DNA of 64,000 bases from Lacisediminimonas profundi (GCF_008831265.1 NZ_VTTH01000005.1:62001-126000), one strand, 5' to 3'. Positions 9,093 to 17,315 are shown, counted from the first letter of the stretch. The notes: generated from the sequence alone by a model not told the origin. Numbers and translations: made by a program.

Positions 9093-9973
9093 ACTTTCTT
9101 GATCTCCGGGGTGCCGAACAGGCCATAAGGACGGATCATCAGGATCAGCAGCAGCACCACATAGCCGATCACTTCCTTGACGCCACCGCCGAGCACCGGA
9201 TCGAGATAGCCGCCGGCAAAGGATTCAACCAGGCCGATGATCAGTCCGCCGATGATGACGCCGCCTATGCTGTCGATGCCGCCCAGGATCGCTGCCGGGA
9301 ACGCCGACAGGCCGCGCGCATCCATCGACAGGTCGAGGCCGACCAGCTGCACCATCATGATTCCCGAGATGGCGGCCATCATTCCGGCCAGTCCCCATGA
9401 ATAGGCGAACACCCGGTGGATCGAAATGCCGGACAGCGCGGCATGGTCCTGATGAAAGGCCACGGCTCGCATCGCAATCCCCTGCGACGAGCGGCGGAAG
9501 TAGAGCACGAAGCCGCCGATGAACACCGCAGCGGTCAGCAAGGTCCACAGGTAGACCGAGGGCACCCTGGCGCCTAGCACATCGACGAAGCCGGCCTTGA
9601 ACAACGGCACCGGCGATTGCGGCTGGGTACCCCAGACCAGGCCTACCAGGTTGCGCAGCAGCGTGCCCAGCCCGATGGTCAGCATGATGATGGCAATCGC
9701 CGACTCACCCACCATGCGGCGCAGGCAGAGGCGCTCGACCATCACGCCCACCAGGAACATGCTGGCAACCGCAGCCGGGACCGACCACCACGGCGGCAGT
9801 CCCAACTGGACCTGGAACATGTAGAAAAAATAGGCGCCGACCATGGTCAACTGCCCGTGGGAGAAGTTGAACACGCCGGTGGCCTTGTAGATCAGCACAA
9901 AGCCGAGACCGCCGAGCGCATAACCGCTGCCCAGGGCAACCCCGGTCAGCAACAACTGGATGAACAGATCCAT
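9089..9973 (-). CDS. Branched-chain-type ABC transporter permease, LivH-like
   Basis: 294-residue inner-membrane permease, the first membrane component after the binding-protein gene. It has typical LivH segments: GVALGSGYALGGLGFVLIYK near the start, VFNFSHGQLTMVGAYF next and FPAAILGGIDSIGGVIIGG later. It is separated from the binding-protein gene by a strong hairpin (10010-10040) that could let the binding protein be made in excess. Confidence 0.93.
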   Translation of the reverse strand: MDLFIQLLLTGVALGSGYALGGLGFVLIYKATGVFNFSHGQLTMVGAYFFYMFQVQLGLPPWWSVPAAVASMFLVGVMVERLCLRRMVGESAIAIIMLTIGLGTLLRNLVGLVWGTQPQSPVPLFKAGFVDVLGARVPSVYLWTLLTAAVFIGGFVLYFRRSSQGIAMRAVAFHQDHAALSGISIHRVFAYSWGLAGMMAAISGIMMVQLVGLDLSMDARGLSAFPAAILGGIDSIGGVIIGGLIIGLVESFAGGYLDPVLGGGVKEVIGYVVLLLILMIRPYGLFGTPEIKKV

Positions 9974-10009
9974 CTGGACAGGTCCCGGATAATGATTCGA
10001 TCGTGGAGG

Positions 10010-10040
10010 GTCGCAGCGATTCCTGCGGAATCGCTGCGAC
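10010..10040 (-). promoter_or_regulatory. Perfect 14-bp hairpin between binding protein and permease genes
   Basis: GTCGCAGCGATTCC and its exact complement flank a 3-base loop in the 69-bp spacer between the binding-protein gene and livH. No T-run follows on the minus strand, so it looks like an mRNA-protecting or processing hairpin rather than a full terminator. Such structures commonly raise binding-protein levels relative to membrane subunits; that role is inferred here. Confidence 0.6.
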
Positions 10041-10042
10041 GA

Positions 10043-11269
10043 TCAGTTCGGCGTTACCCAGCCGCCGATCGGCTCATACACCCTGCTGTCGGCGTTGATC
10101 CGGAACAGCTTGACGCCGGTGCTGCCCTTGTGCCGGTCGGGGCCGAAACTCAGCGGCGGCGTGATGCCCCTGGTGTCGAAATTCTTGATCTGCTGCAGGG
10201 CATCCCGCATCTTTTCGCCGTTGGCAGCAGGGCCGGCCTTCTTCAGCGCCTCGGCCATCACCATCGCGGTGACATACCCCTGCACGAAGTTGGAATACAT
10301 CAGCGAGCCCAGCTTCGCTTCAGGCACGTCTTCCAGCTTGCGGGCAGCGATGCGCATGGCGGCAACGCCAGGAATGCTGGTCTCGTTCCATTTCGACCAG
10401 GGACCGACGCCGATGAATTTCTTCGACAGCGCCGCGCCATTCGGCTGCGACAGTATCAGGTCGGGCTCGCGGTCCATTGCTTGCGTGGTGCCGAAGAAGG
10501 TCGCGTCCAGTCCGACCTTGTTGGCGTCACGCAGGATGGCTGCCACGTGCGCACCGGCCAGCTGGATGATCACGTACTTCACGCCGGCCTGTTTCAGTGC
10601 CAGCACCTGGGTAGTGGCGTCGGTATCCTTCAGCGCCATCACGACTTTGCTGGTCAGCGGCTTGCCGTATTTTTGCATGCGCAGTTCAGCCGCGCGCACG
10701 GCTTCCAGTCCAAACTGGCTGTCCGGCGCGATCACGGCAATCTTCGGATCCTTGTCGCCGATGCCGTTGAACACATGGTCGATGGCTGCGAACACCGTAT
10801 CCTGGTAGCTGGCGACGATATTGAACAGCCAAGGATGGACCGGATTCGAAGCCAGTTCAGGCACGCCGATACCCGTCAGCGGCACTTTCAGCGACTCGGT
10901 CAGCGGCTTGGCGGCGAACAGGCCGTCGGAGGTCACCATCATGGCGGCAAGCACCTTGTCCTGCTGTGCGAACTTGCGCAGGAAACCGACCTCCTTCTGC
11001 ACATTGCGTTCGGCATTTTCCTGCAGCAGTTCCAGTTTCTTGCCATGCATGCCACCAGCGTCGTTGACTTCCTTCAGGTAAGTGTTGAAGCCGCCGGCGA
11101 AGGTCTTGCCGTGGTAGGACGAAGGTCCGGACAGGTCGTTGGCAATGCCGAACTTCCAGGTTTCCTGGGCAATCGCGCTGCCGGCGCCAAGGGTCAGGGC
11201 AGTGGCGGCTGCAACAGTGGCAAGCAGCCGGGATCCGGCCGCACAGGACGTGCGTATCGTTTTGAACAT
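10043..11269 (-). CDS. ABC transporter periplasmic substrate-binding protein (branched-chain type)
   Basis: 408-residue periplasmic receptor of the LivJ/Peripla_BP_6 type. The signal peptide ends GSAIAQ before ETWKFGIANDLSGPSSYHG, the usual mature start. The ATG at 11269 has an AGGAG site at good spacing; upstream in-frame codons were rejected. It delivers ligand to LivHMGF, encoded directly downstream. It starts 167 bp after the oxygenase gene; this spacer holds a small GCGGG/CCCGC hairpin and could carry an internal promoter, though I see no convincing one. Its ligand is presumably the aromatic or acyl acid degraded by this operon. Confidence 0.93.
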   Translation of the reverse strand: MFKTIRTSCAAGSRLLATVAAATALTLGAGSAIAQETWKFGIANDLSGPSSYHGKTFAGGFNTYLKEVNDAGGMHGKKLELLQENAERNVQKEVGFLRKFAQQDKVLAAMMVTSDGLFAAKPLTESLKVPLTGIGVPELASNPVHPWLFNIVASYQDTVFAAIDHVFNGIGDKDPKIAVIAPDSQFGLEAVRAAELRMQKYGKPLTSKVVMALKDTDATTQVLALKQAGVKYVIIQLAGAHVAAILRDANKVGLDATFFGTTQAMDREPDLILSQPNGAALSKKFIGVGPWSKWNETSIPGVAAMRIAARKLEDVPEAKLGSLMYSNFVQGYVTAMVMAEALKKAGPAANGEKMRDALQQIKNFDTRGITPPLSFGPDRHKGSTGVKLFRINADSRVYEPIGGWVTPN

Positions 11270-11436
11270 ATGCGTCTCCTCATTGTTCTCTGTCTGATTT
11301 TTTGACAGGCGGCGTGGCTTGGCCGCCTGCACCTGCCTTGCTTGCGGGTCTTTGCCCGCTGTGTTCGTCCGCCCGTCATCCGGATGCCGGATGCAGGCGG
11401 CTTATCGTTATGGCACTACTGTGACGCTGCCCTGCC

Positions 11437-12171
11437 TCAAAGAAATTTGCGATTCGCCCGGTCGTCCGGCACCACGATCCCGATCTTCTCCATCAGCGGC
11501 CGGGTGTCGGCGATGTACTGCTGGCGCAGTTCCTCATTGCCCTGCTGCCGGATGCCCCAGCGTACATATTTTTCGCTGAAGGTGGAACCCGATGTGCCGA
11601 ACATGTCCAATGCTGCCGGCCACCATTTATGGATCAATTCCTGCGCTTGCGCCAGGCCCTCGGGCGTTTCGCAGATCTTGGTCAGGTTCTGGTAGCCCAG
11701 GGTGGCATGGAAGACTTCATCCCGGTGCAGGCGCGGGGCCACGGCACGCAGCGGTTCGTAAGGCACGTCGCCCCAATTTTCGCCGATGTACATGCCTACA
11801 CGATCGCCCAGCGCATGGAAGAAGCACAGGTCGCACCAGGTATCCATGGGCATATTGAAAATGTACTGCTCGATCGGCTCTTCGATCTTGTCCACGCCCA
11901 GTCCCTTCAGGATCTGCGCAGTGATCACGCCGTGTTCGACCTCCTGCATCATCAGCTTGGCCAGCAGCCGCTTGGCCTCGACATCCGGCGCCAGCGTCAG
12001 GCAACGCTCCCACAGCTTGACCAGCAGACGATCGTAGTGGGGGTTGGTGCTGTTCTCCAGATGCTTGCTCATCACCCGCACCAGCAGTGTGCGAAACTCT
12101 TCGGGCAGGTCTGGGTCGTTTTCCTTGTAGATCCGCGCATCGGCGCGATCCTGAACTGCGGCTTCACTCAT
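11437..12171 (-). CDS. PaaA-like di-iron oxygenase (phenylacetyl-CoA epoxidase family)
   Basis: 244-residue member of the PaaA/PaaC ferritin-like family. In PaaA-type proteins a di-iron centre oxygenates a CoA thioester. Candidate ligands are present: E39, an ExxH at E77/H80 (MQEVEHG) and a second ExxH at E152/H155 (RDEVFHA). The C-terminal segment HKWWPAALDMFG...NEELRQQY closely resembles PaaA, but the protein is about 65 residues shorter. No paaB, paaC or paaD accompanies it, and the reductase at 3215 has a BenC-like domain order. The start at 12171 has an AAAGGAGAA site. It probably oxygenates the CoA ester made by the neighbouring ligases. The exact substrate is unknown. Confidence 0.85.
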   Translation of the reverse strand: MSEAAVQDRADARIYKENDPDLPEEFRTLLVRVMSKHLENSTNPHYDRLLVKLWERCLTLAPDVEAKRLLAKLMMQEVEHGVITAQILKGLGVDKIEEPIEQYIFNMPMDTWCDLCFFHALGDRVGMYIGENWGDVPYEPLRAVAPRLHRDEVFHATLGYQNLTKICETPEGLAQAQELIHKWWPAALDMFGTSGSTFSEKYVRWGIRQQGNEELRQQYIADTRPLMEKIGIVVPDDRANRKFL

Positions 12172-12208
12172 GACGTTCTCCTTTGGCTTTTCGGGTTGCG
12201 GGACGACC

Positions 12209-13027
12209 TCAGGTCGCTGTCCATTTCGGCTTTCGTTTTTCAATGAAGGCCTGCGCGCCTTCGACGTGGTCATTGCTCTTCTTGAGCACACTCTGTCCAA
12301 GACGCTCCAGCCTGCGGCCGGTCTCGAGATCGACATCGGCGCAGGTATTGATCACCATCTTGGCCATGCCCAGCGCCAGCGGCGCCTTGGCTGCCAGCGC
12401 GCGCGCCATCTCCAGCGCGGCATCCAGTGCCTGGCCGGCTTCGACCAAGCGCGTAACCAGGCCCAGTTCGTTGGCGCGCTCGGCCTTCATCACGCCTTCC
12501 AGCATCACGATCTGCTTGGCGCGCGGCGCGCCGACGCAGCGCACCAGCCGAGAACACCCGCCGGAACCGGGGATCAGTCCGACATTCGATTCGGGCAGTC
12601 CCATGCGAGCATTGCCGCCCAGCACCCGGAAATCGCAAGACAGCGCGAGCTCCATGCCACCACCCGCCGCCACGCCCTCGATCGCCGCGATGAACGGCAC
12701 CTCGATCGCCTCGATCAAATCGAACGACGCATGGATGGCCCTGGCCACCGCGCGGAATTTCCTGGTGCCGCCATCGGTCAGGCCGGCCATTCCGCGCACG
12801 TCTTCGCCGGCGGAAAAAGCTCGTTCGTTGCCGCAAAAGATCACCACGCGGGCATCGGAGGCGGCGATCTCGGCCATCACGTCAGCCAGCTCCCTGCGCA
12901 TCGCCGCGTGCCATGAGTTCATCACTTCCGGCCGGTTCAGGCGCAGTACCCAGATACCGGGCTCGGGCTCCGAGATGCGGATGAATTCGCCGCGTTCGGT
13001 GCTTGCTTCTTCGAGTGCGGCGCTCAT
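12209..13027 (-). CDS. Enoyl-CoA hydratase/isomerase (crotonase family)
   Basis: 272-residue crotonase-fold protein. The oxyanion-hole segment RAFSAGEDVRGM is present, and both catalytic glutamates of true hydratases appear to be kept (AAGGGMEL and LPESNVGLIPGSGG). It would hydrate or rearrange an unsaturated CoA ester, or open an oxygenated ring as PaaG or BoxC do. The ATG at 13027 overlaps the stop of the upstream MaoC gene by 4 bp (ATGA). Membership in the oxygenase operon suggests it acts on the oxygenase product. Confidence 0.92.
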   Translation of the reverse strand: MSAALEEASTERGEFIRISEPEPGIWVLRLNRPEVMNSWHAAMRRELADVMAEIAASDARVVIFCGNERAFSAGEDVRGMAGLTDGGTRKFRAVARAIHASFDLIEAIEVPFIAAIEGVAAGGGMELALSCDFRVLGGNARMGLPESNVGLIPGSGGCSRLVRCVGAPRAKQIVMLEGVMKAERANELGLVTRLVEAGQALDAALEMARALAAKAPLALGMAKMVINTCADVDLETGRRLERLGQSVLKKSNDHVEGAQAFIEKRKPKWTAT

Positions 13028-13374
13028 TCCATGCCATCCTGGAGATTCACCGTGCCGGCCAGTACCTCGCGCTCGCCGCAGCGCATCGACAGGTTGCCCT
13101 GCTCGTCGCATTTCACCTGCAGTTCGTCACCGGGGAAGACTGGTGCCTTGAGCCGGGTCTGGACCGAAGCCAGGCGCTCGCTGCCGTGTTGCGCGACCAG
13201 CGCGTCGATCGCCAGCAGCACCGTCAGCGGCCCTTGCGCAATGGCGCCGGGCAAGCCGAGTTTTTTTGCGAATTCATCGTCGTAGTGGACCGGATTGAAA
13301 TCCTGGACGATGCCCGAGTACTGGACCATCATCCGGCGCGTCATTGCCGGCGCCGCCTTGTCTGTTGGTTTCAT
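13024..13374 (-). CDS. MaoC-like hot-dog dehydratase, hydratase-motif half
   Basis: 116-residue single hot-dog protein carrying the R-hydratase motif YSGIVQDFNPVHYDD, including the catalytic D and H, followed by PGAIAQGPLT. It is paired with the gene just upstream (13392), which resembles the N-terminal, non-catalytic half of double hot-dog dehydratases. The two probably form a heteromeric hydratase acting on an enoyl-CoA, as described for split MaoC pairs in steroid and acyl-CoA degradation. It is translationally coupled to the crotonase gene. Confidence 0.88.
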   Translation of the reverse strand: MKPTDKAAPAMTRRMMVQYSGIVQDFNPVHYDDEFAKKLGLPGAIAQGPLTVLLAIDALVAQHGSERLASVQTRLKAPVFPGDELQVKCDEQGNLSMRCGEREVLAGTVNLQDGME

Positions 13375-13391
13375 GTCGTCTCCAGCGGCGC

Positions 13392-13775
13392 TCAGGTGCG
13401 CTCTATGAATGTGGTGGTCTGCACCTGGATCTCTTCGCCCATCGGGGTAACGAAGCGGGTTTCGATGGTGCCGAACTGCATGCCGTTTTTCTCGGAGTAG
13501 TCGGCCAGGCGCAATTCGACGTCCAGCAGTTCGTCGGGCACGAAGGGGCGCTGGAATTCAATTGCGTGACCACCCAGCAGGGCCCGTTCGAGGCGCAGGC
13601 CAAGCGCTTTCACAAATGCTGCCTCGCCGGCGACCGTGGGACCAAAGAACGGCACCAGCCGTGCGGTCTCGCTGGCGGAAGGCGTTCCCAGCATCGCTTC
13701 CATTTCCGCAATCTTTACCGCATGCGCCCGGGTCCGGGTTCGCAGCAGCACTTGGCCCTTCTTGTCTCCATCCAT
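13392..13775 (-). CDS. MaoC N-terminal-like hot-dog protein (FAS1-type dehydratase half)
   Basis: 127-residue protein, first gene of the catabolic operon. It has the pattern of the dehydratase N-domain (VPFFGPTVAGEAAF, GGHAIEFQRPFVPDELLDVE, QTTTFIERT) and lacks the D...H catalytic motif found in its neighbour at 13024, with which it probably forms a dimer. The start at 13775 has a GGAGG site; an open frame back to 13847 lies across the promoter and is rejected. Promoter elements and a dyad lie directly upstream. Confidence 0.82.
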   Translation of the reverse strand: MDGDKKGQVLLRTRTRAHAVKIAEMEAMLGTPSASETARLVPFFGPTVAGEAAFVKALGLRLERALLGGHAIEFQRPFVPDELLDVELRLADYSEKNGMQFGTIETRFVTPMGEEIQVQTTTFIERT

Positions 13776-13808
13776 GCATCCCTCCGTGATTTTTATGACC
13801 GGTTTCAG

Positions 13809-13847
13809 ATACTGACTAGATAGTATAGTAAAAACCGGGGGTGTCAA
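13809..13847 (-). promoter_or_regulatory. Promoter and operator of the catabolic operon
   Basis: On the minus strand a TTGACA box (13847-13842) is followed after 16 bp by TACTAT (13825-13820). An 18-bp dyad of form ATACT-nn-CTAG-nn-AGTAT (13826-13809) covers the -10 element and the presumed start. This is a classic repressor position. The 11-mer GATACTGACTA at 13808-13818 recurs in front of the nearby TetR gene (14677-14687), which makes that regulator the likely ligand. Confidence 0.6.
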
Positions 13848-13985
13848 GGGGATAGCTTGCCTCGCTAAAAAAGATGATTTGCAGGTACAGGGACCGACCT
13901 GACCGGTACTTTGCCGGACAGTGGCTTACCGTTTGCCGTGCGTGCGCTCGCTGTTCGTCCGGGTGTAGCGGGGAGCCACCGCCAG

Positions 13986-14636
13986 TCACCCGGCTTTCTT
14001 CATTACCCCATTCAACATCACGCCCCGCAATGCCCGCACCAGGCCCGGCCCGGACAGCGACTCCCCACGGCAATACCACTCAAGGAAGGTGCCGTTATGC
14101 AGCGCCATGATGATCGCCGCGACTTCCCGCGTGTCAAGATCGGTCCGGAATTCGCCGGTCAGCTTGCCCCGGTGCATCAACTCCTCTACCGACTGCGTCA
14201 GGCGCAGGTGGATGCCCTTCACCCTGCGCTCGATCTCGTCACCGGCATGATTGAATTCGAGCAGCATCAGGATGTACAGCGTCACAAGTTCCGCCTTTTC
14301 CGCACCCACTACCGACTGGCCATGCATGAACGCGATCAGCTTGTCCTGCAAATCCGGTCCGGCCGCTGCCACCCGCTCGACCATGCGGTCGACGATCAAC
14401 TCCTCGATCTGGTCGAACAGGGCCATCAGGATCGCGGACTTGGTGGGGAAATAGAAGTAGACCGCGCCCTTGGTCAGTTCCGCCCCGGCGGCAATCTCGT
14501 CTACCGTCGCCGAACGGTAGCCCTTGCTGACGAATAGCCGCAGCGACGCCTTCAGGATCTTCTCGATGCTTGCTTCGCGCTGTTCGCGCTTTGTCGTGGC
14601 GCGCGGCGCGCGCGCTGGTTTTGGAATACTGGACAT
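13986..14636 (-). CDS. TetR-family regulator of the catabolic operon
   Basis: 216-residue TetR protein with helix-turn-helix TVDEIAAGAELTKGAVYFYF then PTKSAILM, and a helical C-terminal effector domain of the TetR_C_6 style. It is encoded upstream of, and in the same direction as, the dehydratase-oxygenase-transporter operon, with a 210-bp gap that holds the operon promoter. A dyad in front of its own gene shares an 11-mer with the operon operator, suggesting autoregulation and operon repression lifted by a CoA intermediate. Residues 1-20 are basic and probably disordered. Confidence 0.9.
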   Translation of the reverse strand: MSSIPKPARAPRATTKREQREASIEKILKASLRLFVSKGYRSATVDEIAAGAELTKGAVYFYFPTKSAILMALFDQIEELIVDRMVERVAAAGPDLQDKLIAFMHGQSVVGAEKAELVTLYILMLLEFNHAGDEIERRVKGIHLRLTQSVEELMHRGKLTGEFRTDLDTREVAAIIMALHNGTFLEWYCRGESLSGPGLVRALRGVMLNGVMKKAG

Positions 14637-14676
14637 GTTCTGCGGCTGAACCCGGGAATGTGTGGATTCCCCATAT

Positions 14677-14699
14677 GATACTGACTAATTGGCTAGTCA
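14677..14699. promoter_or_regulatory. TetR operator candidate
   Basis: TGACTA and TAGTCA form perfect arms around a 6-bp spacer (14682-14699), preceded by GATA so that the 11-mer GATACTGACTA matches 13808-13818 exactly. It lies in the spacer between the divergent TetR gene (start 14636) and Bug receptor gene (start 14814), so both could be controlled from it. Confidence 0.55.
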
Positions 14700-14813
14700 A
14701 CTTCTGTTGACCGATTGTTGCCAGAATTTATCTGGCATTCCCGCATACAATTCTGCGAGTGACATCATGTCGCCCAAAGAACACATAACCAATCCAACAC
14801 GAAAGAGATAAGC

Positions 14814-15782
14814 ATGAAATTCTCCAAGTCCCTCCTTGCAGCCATGCTGCTGGTTGCCGGCATGGCCAACAGCGTCGCCCAGACCTGGCCGGACAAGCCG
14901 GTCAAGCTGATCGTCCCCTACCCGGCCGGTGGTGGTGTCGACCCGGTCGCCCGCTTGCTGGGTCAGAAACTGGCGGATCGCTGGAAAGTGCCGGTGCTGG
15001 TCGAGAACAAGCCGGGCGCCAGCGGATCGATCGGCGGCGCCTTTGTCGCGCAGTCCGCGCCGGACGGCAATACCGTGCTGATGTCGGCAACGGCCGAAGT
15101 GGTCATCAACCAGTTCATCATGCAAAAGATGGCGTACAACCCGGATACCGACTTGCGGCCGGTGACGCAGACGGTGCGCCTGCCATTCATGCTGGTCACG
15201 CATCCGTCGCGCCCCTATTCGAACGTGGCTGAACTGGTGGCTTTCGCCAGGAACAATCCGGGCAAGGTCAGCTATGCGTCTTCCGGCAACGGCACGCCGC
15301 AGCATCTGGCTGGCGCCCTGCTGGAGCAGATCGCGGGCGTGAAGTTGAATCATGTTCCCTACAAGGGTGTGGCACCGGCGGTGTCCGACCTGCTGGCCGG
15401 CCATGTCGACATTGGTTTCGCCGGCCTGCCGACCGCATTGCCGCATGCGAAGGCCGGAAAGCTGAAGGCGCTGGCCGTGTCATCGGCTACCGCATCGCCT
15501 GCAGCGCCGCAGGTGCCGCCGGTCGCGGCGACAGCGGGTCTCGGCAAATTCGAATTGATCCAGTGGTTCGGGGTATTCGTGCCGCACGGGACGCCGGATG
15601 CAGTGGTCGTGCGGCTGCAGAAGGACATGTCCGATGTGCTGAAAATGCCGGACGTGAAAGAGGCGCTGGAGAAGCAGGGCGCACAGCCGAGCGGCATGGC
15701 GACTGCGGAATTCGAGGCGCTGGTGAAGAGCGAGCGGCAGAAATTCGCGGCTATCGTGAAGGCGGCAAATATCAAGGAGTAA
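14814..15782 (+). CDS. Bug-family tripartite tricarboxylate transporter receptor
   Basis: 322-residue periplasmic binding protein of the Bug/TctC type. The signal peptide (KSLLAAMLLVAGMANSVAQ) is followed by the family start TWPDKPVKLIVPYPAGGGVD, and HVPYKGVAPAVSDLLAGHVD is the conserved central segment. The start codon is preceded by a purine-rich site. It diverges from the TetR gene and shares its operator region. As with most Bug proteins no membrane partner is adjacent, so it may feed a distant TctAB or act as a sensor. The ligand is unknown. Confidence 0.93.
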   Translation: MKFSKSLLAAMLLVAGMANSVAQTWPDKPVKLIVPYPAGGGVDPVARLLGQKLADRWKVPVLVENKPGASGSIGGAFVAQSAPDGNTVLMSATAEVVINQFIMQKMAYNPDTDLRPVTQTVRLPFMLVTHPSRPYSNVAELVAFARNNPGKVSYASSGNGTPQHLAGALLEQIAGVKLNHVPYKGVAPAVSDLLAGHVDIGFAGLPTALPHAKAGKLKALAVSSATASPAAPQVPPVAATAGLGKFELIQWFGVFVPHGTPDAVVVRLQKDMSDVLKMPDVKEALEKQGAQPSGMATAEFEALVKSERQKFAAIVKAANIKE

Positions 15783-15855
15783 TCAACGACCAAGCGGCAC
15801 GGGGACGGTGGACGGGCAACTTTGTGTTGACCCGGTCCGTCCTCCCCGGACCGCA

Positions 15856-15875
15856 GCCCGGACCGTAGTCCGGGC
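15856..15875. terminator. Hairpin between convergent genes
   Basis: GCCCGGAC and GTCCGGGC form an 8-bp stem around CGTA in the 101-bp space between the Bug receptor gene and the convergent amidase gene. No clear T-run follows in either direction, so it is a weak bidirectional terminator candidate. Confidence 0.4.
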
Positions 15876-15883
15876 CAGTGAAA

Positions 15884-17290
15884 TCAGAGGCCCGGCCGCC
15901 GGCGCCCTGCCCCGTTCACCTGTTCGAACGCATACCCCAACTGCAGCAGGCCGAAATCATCGCGATGCCGGCCCACCACCTGCAAGCCCACCGGCAATCC
16001 CTCGTCGGTAAACCCGCAAGGCAATGACATCGCCGGATGCGACGTCACCGTGATGCTGAAACATGATCGCATCCAGTCGATGTAATTCTCCATTTGCACC
16101 CCATCGATTTCGGTGATGTAGGGCTGGTCGATCGCAAACGGTGGCACCTGGTTGACCGGGCATAGCAGGAACTCGTATTTCTCCATGAAACGATGCATGC
16201 GCTCGAACAACTGGGTGCGCAGCTTGTAGGCCCTGGCAATCTGCGGGCCGGTCAGCTTGCGCCCTTCTTCGATATTCCACACCACCGTATCTTTCAGCAC
16301 ACCGGGATGGGCGTCCATCAGGGGTCCCAGCCGCAGTTCGAAATCGAGAGCGCGCAGGGTCATGAAGATCTCGGTCGCATCGCGCAGGTCGGGTGTTACA
16401 TCCTCGACCACGCAGCCCAGGTCTTCGAACAGCTGGCGTTGCGCCTGCAGCACCGCAGTCACCCGCGGGTCGACCGGAATACCACCGAGGTCCGGGCTCC
16501 ACGCCACCCGCACCCCCTTGAAGTCGCGCGCCAGCGGAGCACGGAACTGCGCGCCGTCGCCTTCGATGGCGATCGGATCGCGGGCATCGAAGCCGGCCAT
16601 CACCGACAAGTAAAGCGCCAGGTCCTGCACATTGCGCGCCATCGGCCCGGACACCGACATCGTGCTCCAGGCGTCCTGCGCCGGCAGTTGCGGCACCCGC
16701 CCGGCCGAGGGACGCAGGCCGACGACATTGCAGAAATTGGCCGGACAACGCAGCGAGCCGCCCATGTCGGTGCCGTCGGCGAGCGGCACCATGCCGGACG
16801 CCAGCGCCACCGCGGAACCACCGCTGGAACCGCCACAGGTGAGGCTCGGGTCGTAGGGATTGCGGGTGGCGCCAAACACCGCATTGAATGTCTGCGAACC
16901 GGCACCGAATTCCGGCGTGTTGGTCTTGCCGATGCTGATGGCGCCGGCCTGCTGCTGGCGCTCGACCACCAGCGCGCTTTTGGCGGGAATGAAACGCTCA
17001 TGCACCTTGCTGCCGAACGTGGTGCGCATGCCGCGCGTAAGCAGCAAGTCCTTGTGCGCCACCGGCAGCCCATGCAGCGCGCCAAGGGGCTTTCCATGCG
17101 CCTGGTCTTCATCGGCCTGGGCTGCCGCCTGCAGGGCCTGCTCCGCATGCAGCGTCACGATCGCGTTGAGTTGCGGGTTGACCTGTTCAATACGGGCCAG
17201 GTGCGCCGTCATCACCTCGCGCGCGGACAGCTGACCGGCGCGGATTGCCGCGACCATGTCAGTGGCGGGCATGAAAAATATATCTGACAT
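15884..17290 (-). CDS. Amidase signature family hydrolase
   Basis: 468-residue amidase with the full Ser-cisSer-Lys triad: K80 in LPVAHKDLLL, S155 in CGGSSGGSA and S179 in DGTDMGGSLR (the 24-residue cisSer-Ser spacing is standard). Enzymes of this family hydrolyse amides such as aryl- or alkylamides or act in GatA-like roles; no gatB or gatC is present, so a catabolic amidase is more likely. The start at 17290 has a GGAAGGA site. It is the last gene after the TRAP transporter on the same strand, 25 bp from dctM, suggesting that the TRAP substrate is an amide or that the amidase releases the imported acid. Confidence 0.92.
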   Translation of the reverse strand: MSDIFFMPATDMVAAIRAGQLSAREVMTAHLARIEQVNPQLNAIVTLHAEQALQAAAQADEDQAHGKPLGALHGLPVAHKDLLLTRGMRTTFGSKVHERFIPAKSALVVERQQQAGAISIGKTNTPEFGAGSQTFNAVFGATRNPYDPSLTCGGSSGGSAVALASGMVPLADGTDMGGSLRCPANFCNVVGLRPSAGRVPQLPAQDAWSTMSVSGPMARNVQDLALYLSVMAGFDARDPIAIEGDGAQFRAPLARDFKGVRVAWSPDLGGIPVDPRVTAVLQAQRQLFEDLGCVVEDVTPDLRDATEIFMTLRALDFELRLGPLMDAHPGVLKDTVVWNIEEGRKLTGPQIARAYKLRTQLFERMHRFMEKYEFLLCPVNQVPPFAIDQPYITEIDGVQMENYIDWMRSCFSITVTSHPAMSLPCGFTDEGLPVGLQVVGRHRDDFGLLQLGYAFEQVNGAGRRRPGL

Positions 17291-17315
17291 TGCTTGGTCC
17301 TTCCTGCTTCCGTTA

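Noticed and set aside
7135-9126. Possible LivM-LivF fusion protein
   Set aside because: The upstream part of the frame is out of phase with LivM and reads as noise; LivM is coded in another frame with its own start and stop.
11437-12171. Part of a standard paaABCDE phenylacetate cluster
   Set aside because: No paaB, paaC, paaD, paaZ or paaK-type context is present, and the reductase has a different domain order.
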